A stretch of DNA of 64,000 bases, from NCBI RefSeq assembly GCF_002305875.1, contig NZ_CP022098.1, positions 9,238,001 to 9,302,000 on the forward strand, written 5' to 3'. The notes beneath the pieces are model-generated. The model did not search any database. It saw nothing but the letters and a program-made list of their open reading frames with translations, and had not been told where the DNA came from. A program made the translations under genes and the position numbers. Below are positions 62,043 to 64,000 of the stretch, piece after piece (position 1 is the stretch's first letter; each line of letters begins with the position of its first letter). This stretch comes from Cystobacter fuscus (GTDB lineage: Bacteria > Myxococcota > Myxococcia > Myxococcales > Myxococcaceae).

Positions 62043-64000
62043 ATGCGAAAGTCGTCTACGTGGCCGGTGGGCGGAGTACGCCCGCTGAGGGCCATGGTGG
62101 TGGGTTGTGCCCTCGTAGCTCCTCTGTCCGCCATCGCGGGCCCGTCCGACACGAAACAGCCACCTGCCTCCGCGCGCGGCGTCTCGCTGCCTCCGGCGGT
62201 GCTCGTCAGTGATTCGCGAGAGGTCTCCGCGGGTGGAGCCAGGGGTTACTCGCTCGTGACGCCGGCCGGGCTCGTCATCCACCGCACCGAGCGGCCTGTC
62301 CTGGCGCTGCGCTCCATCCAGGTTCCCGGCACGGCCATCCAACTGCATACGTGGCAGGAATCGCAGACGAACGGGATGCGCCAGAGCTACACGGCCTATA
62401 CGCGCGGCGGGACGGAGGCGGTTGGCCGTGTCAGGGATACCAGCTACCTGGTACGTCTGGACGCGGCGCAGTTCGACCCGCTCCAGGTCACGCAGCCGCT
62501 GGCCACCCGTCTGCTCGCCGCGGATCCGGACAACACGCTGCACCTGGTGCAGTTCCTCGGGGCGCCGCTGCCGGAGTTCCGCGAGGCCATCGAGCGCCAG
62601 GGCGGCAAGGTGTTGCGCTTCCTCACCGACCACACCTTCGTGGTGGACATGGACGCGGACGCGCAGAAGCGCGTCGCGGAGCTGCCCTACGTGCGCTGGG
62701 TGGGGCCCTACCACCCCGAGTACCGGCTGGAGCGCGAGCTGCGGGAATCCCTGATGGGGCTGGCGCCGGCGCTGGCACCGCAGCGCTACTCCATCATGCT
62801 GGGTGAGAGCGGCGCCGGACGGCAGGAAGAGGTGGCCGCCCTGGTGCGCAAGCTCGGCGGCACGGTGGAGCTCATCGAGCAGGGAGGCCTGCGCGTGGAG
62901 GCCACGCTCACCGCGGCCCAGCTGCGCCAGGTGGCTCGCTCCAACGCGGTGCAGTTCATCGACCGGTGGGGTGGCCCCGGTGGCGTGGACATGGACATCG
63001 TCCGCGACGTGGGCGGCGCCAACTACCTGGAGGGGCTCGAGGGCTGGACGGGCCAGGGCGTGCGCGGGGAAATCTTCGACACCGAGCTGCTCACCACGCA
63101 TCAGGAGTGGAGCACCGCCCCCATCATCCACAGCACGGGCACCACGGGCTCGCTCCACGGCAGCAGCTGCTACAGCAACAACTTCGCCCGGGGCGCGAAC
63201 CCGGCCGCGCGCGGCATGATTCCCAGCGGCCAGGGCATCTTCTTCCGCTACAGCGAGTCCACCCAGTTCGGCGGCACCAAGTCCCGCTACGACATCAACA
63301 AGGAGCTCATCAACCCGGCCGGGCCCTACCGCGCCGTGTTCCAGACCTCCAGCGTGGGCAGCGCCCAGGGCACCGCCTACACCACCATCTCCGCCGAGGT
63401 GGACGACTACCTCTTCAAGCACCCCATCCTCAGCACACAGTCGCAGAGCAACACGGGCAGCCGGAACTCACGCCCGCAGGCGTGGGCGAAGAACATCGTC
63501 TCCGTGGGCGCGGTCCAGCACCAGAACACCGCCAGCCGCGCGGATGACCGCTGGAACTACACCGGCAGCATCGGGCCCGCGGCGGACGGCCGCATCAAGC
63601 CGGACCTGTCCTACTTCTACGACTCCATCCAGTCGGCGACTGGCAGCGGCAACGCCAACTACACCCAGTTCGGCGGCACCAGCTCCGCCACACCGCAGAC
63701 GGCGGGCCACTTCGGTCTGCTCTTCCAGATGTGGCACGAGGGCGTCTGGAGCGGCTTCGGCGGCAAGGCGGACGTGTTCGACAGCCGCCCCCAGATGGCC
63801 ACCGCCAAGGCGCTGATGATCAACAACGCCTACCGCTACAACTGGCAGGCCGGCGGCTCCAACGCGGACGTCGACCGCTACAAGCAGGGCTGGGGCACCG
63901 CCGACATCCGGCGCCTCTACGACCGCGCCCCGAAGACGAGCGTCATCGACGAGACGGACCTCCTCACACCGCTGGGTGTCAAGACGTACGACGTCACCGT
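62043..64000 (+). CDS. Secreted S8-family subtilisin-like serine peptidase (cut by right edge)
   Basis: 652 codons are visible before the window ends. A signal peptide (about 1-33, cleavage near AIAG), a ~290-residue propeptide/inhibitor-like region, then the catalytic domain: Asp in RGEIFDTELLTTH, His in SLHGSSCYSN and Ser in GGTSSATPQTAGH. The His region is HGSS instead of the usual HGT and the Asp motif FDTE instead of DSG/DTG, so this is an atypical S8 clade. The frame is still open at TYDVT, with room for C-terminal P/homB or binding domains outside. AAGGAG lies 9 nt before the ATG. Confidence 0.92.
   Translation, partial: MRKSSTWPVGGVRPLRAMVVGCALVAPLSAIAGPSDTKQPPASARGVSLPPAVLVSDSREVSAGGARGYSLVTPAGLVIHRTERPVLALRSIQVPGTAIQLHTWQESQTNGMRQSYTAYTRGGTEAVGRVRDTSYLVRLDAAQFDPLQVTQPLATRLLAADPDNTLHLVQFLGAPLPEFREAIERQGGKVLRFLTDHTFVVDMDADAQKRVAELPYVRWVGPYHPEYRLERELRESLMGLAPALAPQRYSIMLGESGAGRQEEVAALVRKLGGTVELIEQGGLRVEATLTAAQLRQVARSNAVQFIDRWGGPGGVDMDIVRDVGGANYLEGLEGWTGQGVRGEIFDTELLTTHQEWSTAPIIHSTGTTGSLHGSSCYSNNFARGANPAARGMIPSGQGIFFRYSESTQFGGTKSRYDINKELINPAGPYRAVFQTSSVGSAQGTAYTTISAEVDDYLFKHPILSTQSQSNTGSRNSRPQAWAKNIVSVGAVQHQNTASRADDRWNYTGSIGPAADGRIKPDLSYFYDSIQSATGSGNANYTQFGGTSSATPQTAGHFGLLFQMWHEGVWSGFGGKADVFDSRPQMATAKALMINNAYRYNWQAGGSNADVDRYKQGWGTADIRRLYDRAPKTSVIDETDLLTPLGVKTYDVT

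Overview
The window reads as a chromosomal segment of a high-GC myxobacterium, most likely of the Cystobacter/Archangium/Melittangium type. The evidence is the very high GC with strong third-position bias, many two-component proteins of unusual architecture, many secreted lipoproteins and hydrolases, a bacterial SET-domain protein, a NACHT STAND NTPase, sigma-54-like promoters and a terpene synthase/P450 pair. This placement is inferred from gene content; no rRNA or other phylogenetic marker is present. I see no IS element, prophage, CRISPR array or complete tRNA.

Layout, left to right. (1) 1-2455, minus strand: a membrane sensor kinase (cut by the left edge) and a PIG-V-like multi-pass protein. 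(2) 2570-10335: a compact overlapping RND efflux operon (adaptor, pump, outer-membrane factor, OmpR-type regulator, sensor kinase) preceded by a CusR-like palindrome. (3) 10357-14810: secreted GH16 glucanase, YkvA-like protein, stand-alone NACHT NTPase. (4) 14832-20000, minus: PLP aminotransferase, catalase-like heme protein, S9 peptidase, SET-domain protein with a histone-H1-like tail. (5) 20081-22051: small DUF423, DUF2267-like, CBS and XRE genes. (6) 22211-31447: a signalling block made of a REC-HK-REC hybrid kinase, a giant poly-HAMP kinase resembling fungal group III (Nik1/Os-1) kinases, and CheR. (7) 32446-35261: MarR regulator, homogentisate dioxygenase and fumarylacetoacetase (tyrosine catabolism). 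(8) 35374-41067: M14 carboxypeptidase, methyltransferase, PhnW-like aminotransferase, divergent LysR and MBL-fold hydrolase. (9) 41087-42507: tandem duplicate secreted NTF2-like proteins with duplicated sigma-54-like promoters and palindromic upstream sites. (10) 42983-47862: GMC oxidoreductase, FAD monooxygenase, ricin-lectin/thaumatin lipoprotein, broken glycosidase gene. (11) 48028-54169, minus: an EEP-family phosphohydrolase, then an operon of isochorismatase-like hydrolase, YtcJ-type amidohydrolase, MFS exporter and two XapX miniproteins, plus DoxX. (12) 54403-58159: NarL-type regulator and a beta-propeller sensor kinase. (13) 58183-61610: alpha/beta hydrolase divergent from a P450-terpene synthase pair. 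(14) 62043 to the right edge: S8 peptidase, cut by the window.

The most striking non-coding signals are two pairs of matched regulatory modules. Each secreted NTF2-like gene carries, at the same distance from its start, a TGTGA-N6-TCACA palindrome, an adjacent hairpin and a GG-N10-GC sigma-54-like promoter. Separately, a roughly 44-bp block with two TCACCCGAAAG-type repeats 24 bp apart lies upstream of both the isochorismatase-led operon and the alpha/beta hydrolase/P450 divergent region. These two copies flank the NarL-type two-component system, which suggests one regulon covering both sides.
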